DNA of 64,000 nt. It comes from Symbiodinium natans. Lineage: Eukaryota > Sar > Dinophyceae > Suessiales > Symbiodiniaceae. The notes under the pieces were generated by a model, which was not told the origin of the DNA, ran no database searches, and saw only the letters and a list, made by a program, of their open reading frames with translations. Shown here piece by piece: positions 62,016 to 64,000 of this stretch. Made by a program: the position numbers and the translations under genes. Location of the stretch: assembly GCA_905221605.1 (NCBI GenBank), contig CAJNDS010002492.1, positions 288,024-352,023 on the forward strand. Reading direction: 5' to 3'. How positions within the stretch are numbered: the first letter of the stretch is position 1; each line of letters begins with the position of its first letter.

Positions 62016-64000
62016 GTCTGTTCTTTTTGGGGTTGAGGGTCTCTCCGCCTACAAACCCAGTCTGCAAAACAAACCATACGTGGTCCGCAAACCCCACTGC
62101 CTGGATGGTTGGGGGTGGCATCTGCGCACACCTTCCTGCTTGTGGTTGGCTCCGCTGTTGTCCAGCATTAACGACGAGCTCTGTGAATTAGTGGGCCCCT
62201 GTTTCAGGATTCCTGAAATCAGGTCCCATCTCAAGTCACGCACCCGGAAAAGCAAGCCAAACAAGGGCTTGCATCAGACTGCTTTGATAATTAAGATCTG
62301 TGTGACACATCGTGCTTTGGAGGGCCTTTGCGTGGCTCTGGTCTTCTTCTTGCAACTGGCAGCACCACCCCGAAGATCGCCGTAAAGCTGTACACAACCA
62401 AGTCAAAAAAAGCATGCAAGGGGAGTCGGTAGGAGTCGGTAGCCCGTTTTTGCAACTTCTTCCAAAGCAAGCAGCCAGAGGATCCTTGGATAAGAAATGC
62501 TGCCAGCGCAAGATGCCGAATGGATCCCAAAGCCAGGGGTCCCATCTGGCGAATCATTGCCAGGATGATCTCACGCGCACACATCGCTCACATTTGTCAT
62601 TGACCTCATCCTGAAAACCCAGCCTCAAAGCCCCACAATCCGAAGGTCGCGTGTTCATCCCAGCAGGTCCATCATCTGCTTCTCGGCCTTTAAACGTATG
62701 CAAGCAATGCGTCCTTTCGCAACATATACCTATAGCCCTGGCTGATGATGAGAACTGGCGTGCTCAACATGTCCGCTCGCAACAGCATGCAGCATGTTCG
62801 GCAGGGCATCCGTCTACATGTTGATCCCAGAGGATATGTAGGGCTGATGAACAAGCAATTTGCTTCGGAATGCCAGTTTGGCTTCTTCTGCAAATCCTCA
62901 GGAACCCCAAAGCCTTCTAAAACGTGTGTCAAGGAATTCGTTGGGAACAGCCTCCCAAGCAACCCCTTCTCCCCCTTCACATCTAACCCCTTCAAACCCC
63001 TCTAACGCCCTGAAACGCAAACTTTCTGTGCCAGGACACAATGCGCAGCTGTTATCCGAGCTGACTTTCAGCCGAGAGCTTGATAACTGCAAGTGTCGCG
63101 CACGAGGACCCGTGAGCACCTAGAAGTACGGCATAATGCTTCGATGCGTGGTTTAGGGTTTAGGGCTCAGGGGGTTTAGGGGGTTTCGGGTTTAGGGGCT
63201 TAGGGCTTAGGGCTTAGGGCTTTGGGTTTAGGGTTTAGGGTTTAGGGCTCTTTACACTCCGGTTTTGCAAGTGAGGGTGCGGGACTCATTCGGCTCAAGT
63301 CTTCGACACTTGCGCTCTGACCCCAAGGATCCATGTACCTATGCGGTCTAGACTTGGGCCCTAAAGGTACTATATAGGAACCCCTAAACCCTAAACCCTA
63401 AACCCTAAACCCTAAACCCTAAACCCTAAACTCCTTTAAGGCCCGAGTATATACTTCCTAGGTACATGGATCCTTAGGGTGAGAGGCATCCTTTACCGCC
63501 GGTAAAACCTCCATCAAGGTTTTCGCCGGGCATACAACGCCGAGCTGCGTGAACTGCCAGGTTTAGGGTTTAGGGTTTAGGGTTTCGTGTTTGGGAGCAC
63601 TCCCCTCAACCCTGAGCCCTTACACGAAAAACAGCCCCGCCCCGAGAAACACTCTAAGACACACCACGAGCGGCGCAGCGGCTGCAAGCTCCGGGTTCAC
63701 GTATAGGGGACTAAGGGTTTAGGGTTTAGGGTTTAGGGGCTGAAGAATTAGTATACAGTTTTGGGGGTTATCGTAGTATAGTCATAAAGGGACCCTAAGG
63801 GAATACTCTGAGCAATTATTCCGACCCCTCTATGATGTCTCAAGAACTTCTGCACCCATCTAGTGGTGCCGATTTCGACAACCCTCATGACCGCAGATCC
63901 TGAACCTCAACACCAGGGCACATGCTTCATGGTCATGCTCTTGCTAGCATAGTGTGGCTGCTCTGGGATTCTAAGAGCACCCTCTACTACAGTTCAGGAG
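62016..64000. other. Unassigned region to the window end
   Basis: 62040-63120 is single-copy and nearly repeat-free, with overlapping frames on both strands (plus 62312-62614 and 62745-63005; minus 62291-62584, which has two hydrophobic helices). This is the best place here to expect a further gene, but no family is recognised. Telomeric runs at 63150-63250, 63383-63431, 63560-63590 and 63715-63740; a family 6 repeat at 63735-63830. Confidence 0.4.
63324..63478. repeat. Fold-back repeat, family 7, with a telomeric tract as its loop
   Basis: AAGGATCCATGTACCTA at the left and TAGGTACATGGATCCTT at the right are perfect inverted repeats of 17 bp; inner parts pair further (GGGCCCTAAAGG with CCTTTAAGGCCC). 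The middle is seven CCCTAAA units (63383-63431). Confidence 0.85.

Noticed and set aside
1-64000. Chromosome end (true telomere)
   Set aside because: The TTTAGGG/CCCTAAA tracts are short, in both orientations and spread over the whole window, with genes between them; no terminal array is present.
1-64000. tRNA, 5S rRNA, snRNA or spliced-leader genes
   Set aside because: I looked for T-loop, A-box and leader-like motifs on both strands by eye and found none convincing; a covariance-model scan would be needed to exclude them.

Overview
Nuclear DNA of a microbial eukaryote, most probably a dinoflagellate. Three things point there: Arabidopsis-type telomeric heptamers (TTTAGGG/CCCTAAA) scattered through the whole window in both orientations; a real 11-exon gene whose introns start with GT, GC or GA and end with AG, with short direct repeats at most intron borders; and many short fold-back repeats resembling introners. 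There is no bacterial or organellar gene order, and no rRNA, tRNA, CRISPR array or spliced-leader gene could be recognised.

Layout. 1-24.3 kb: a mosaic of short telomeric tracts, fold-back repeats (at least nine families), two minisatellites and about 100-300 bp single-copy stretches that may be exons; only a few of these can be tentatively assigned. 24.3-33.9 kb: two related DNA transposons inserted tail to tail, separated by an AT-rich linker. Element A (24315-30723) has three intact intronless genes in one direction: an acidic, Ser-rich protein, a P-loop ATPase resembling SF3/AAA+ helicases, and a zinc-ribbon DDE-type transposase of the ISXO2/IS1595 (Merlin-like) kind. Its left arm has three tandem 165-bp palindromes built from CGATTGAA and GATTGAA iterons. 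Element B (30786-33905) is an inverted relative without the genes, with a 660-bp and a 361-bp tandem duplication. 34.7-39.0 kb, minus strand: a complete gene for peroxisomal delta(3,5)-delta(2,4)-dienoyl-CoA isomerase (ECH1), 291 codons in 11 exons that can be joined without a phase error; telomeric tracts lie in nearly all of its introns. A smaller possible gene lies just downstream, and a possible multi-exon gene lies upstream (39.7-42.3 kb). 42.3-64 kb: the same mosaic continues, with a 270-bp polypyrimidine tract, a 71-bp C run, AT microsatellites, the longest telomeric tract (about 20 units at 57.3 kb), and minus-strand exon candidates near 57.2 and 59 kb.

How it fits together. The telomeric repeats are not a chromosome end. 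They sit inside introns and in the loops of fold-back elements, so they appear to have been spread as part of intron or mobile sequence. ORF length is a poor guide here, because exons are 25-145 bp; ECH1 could be found only by joining exons. Away from ECH1 and the transposon both strands often give plausible short peptides, so those calls are kept at low confidence or left as region descriptions.
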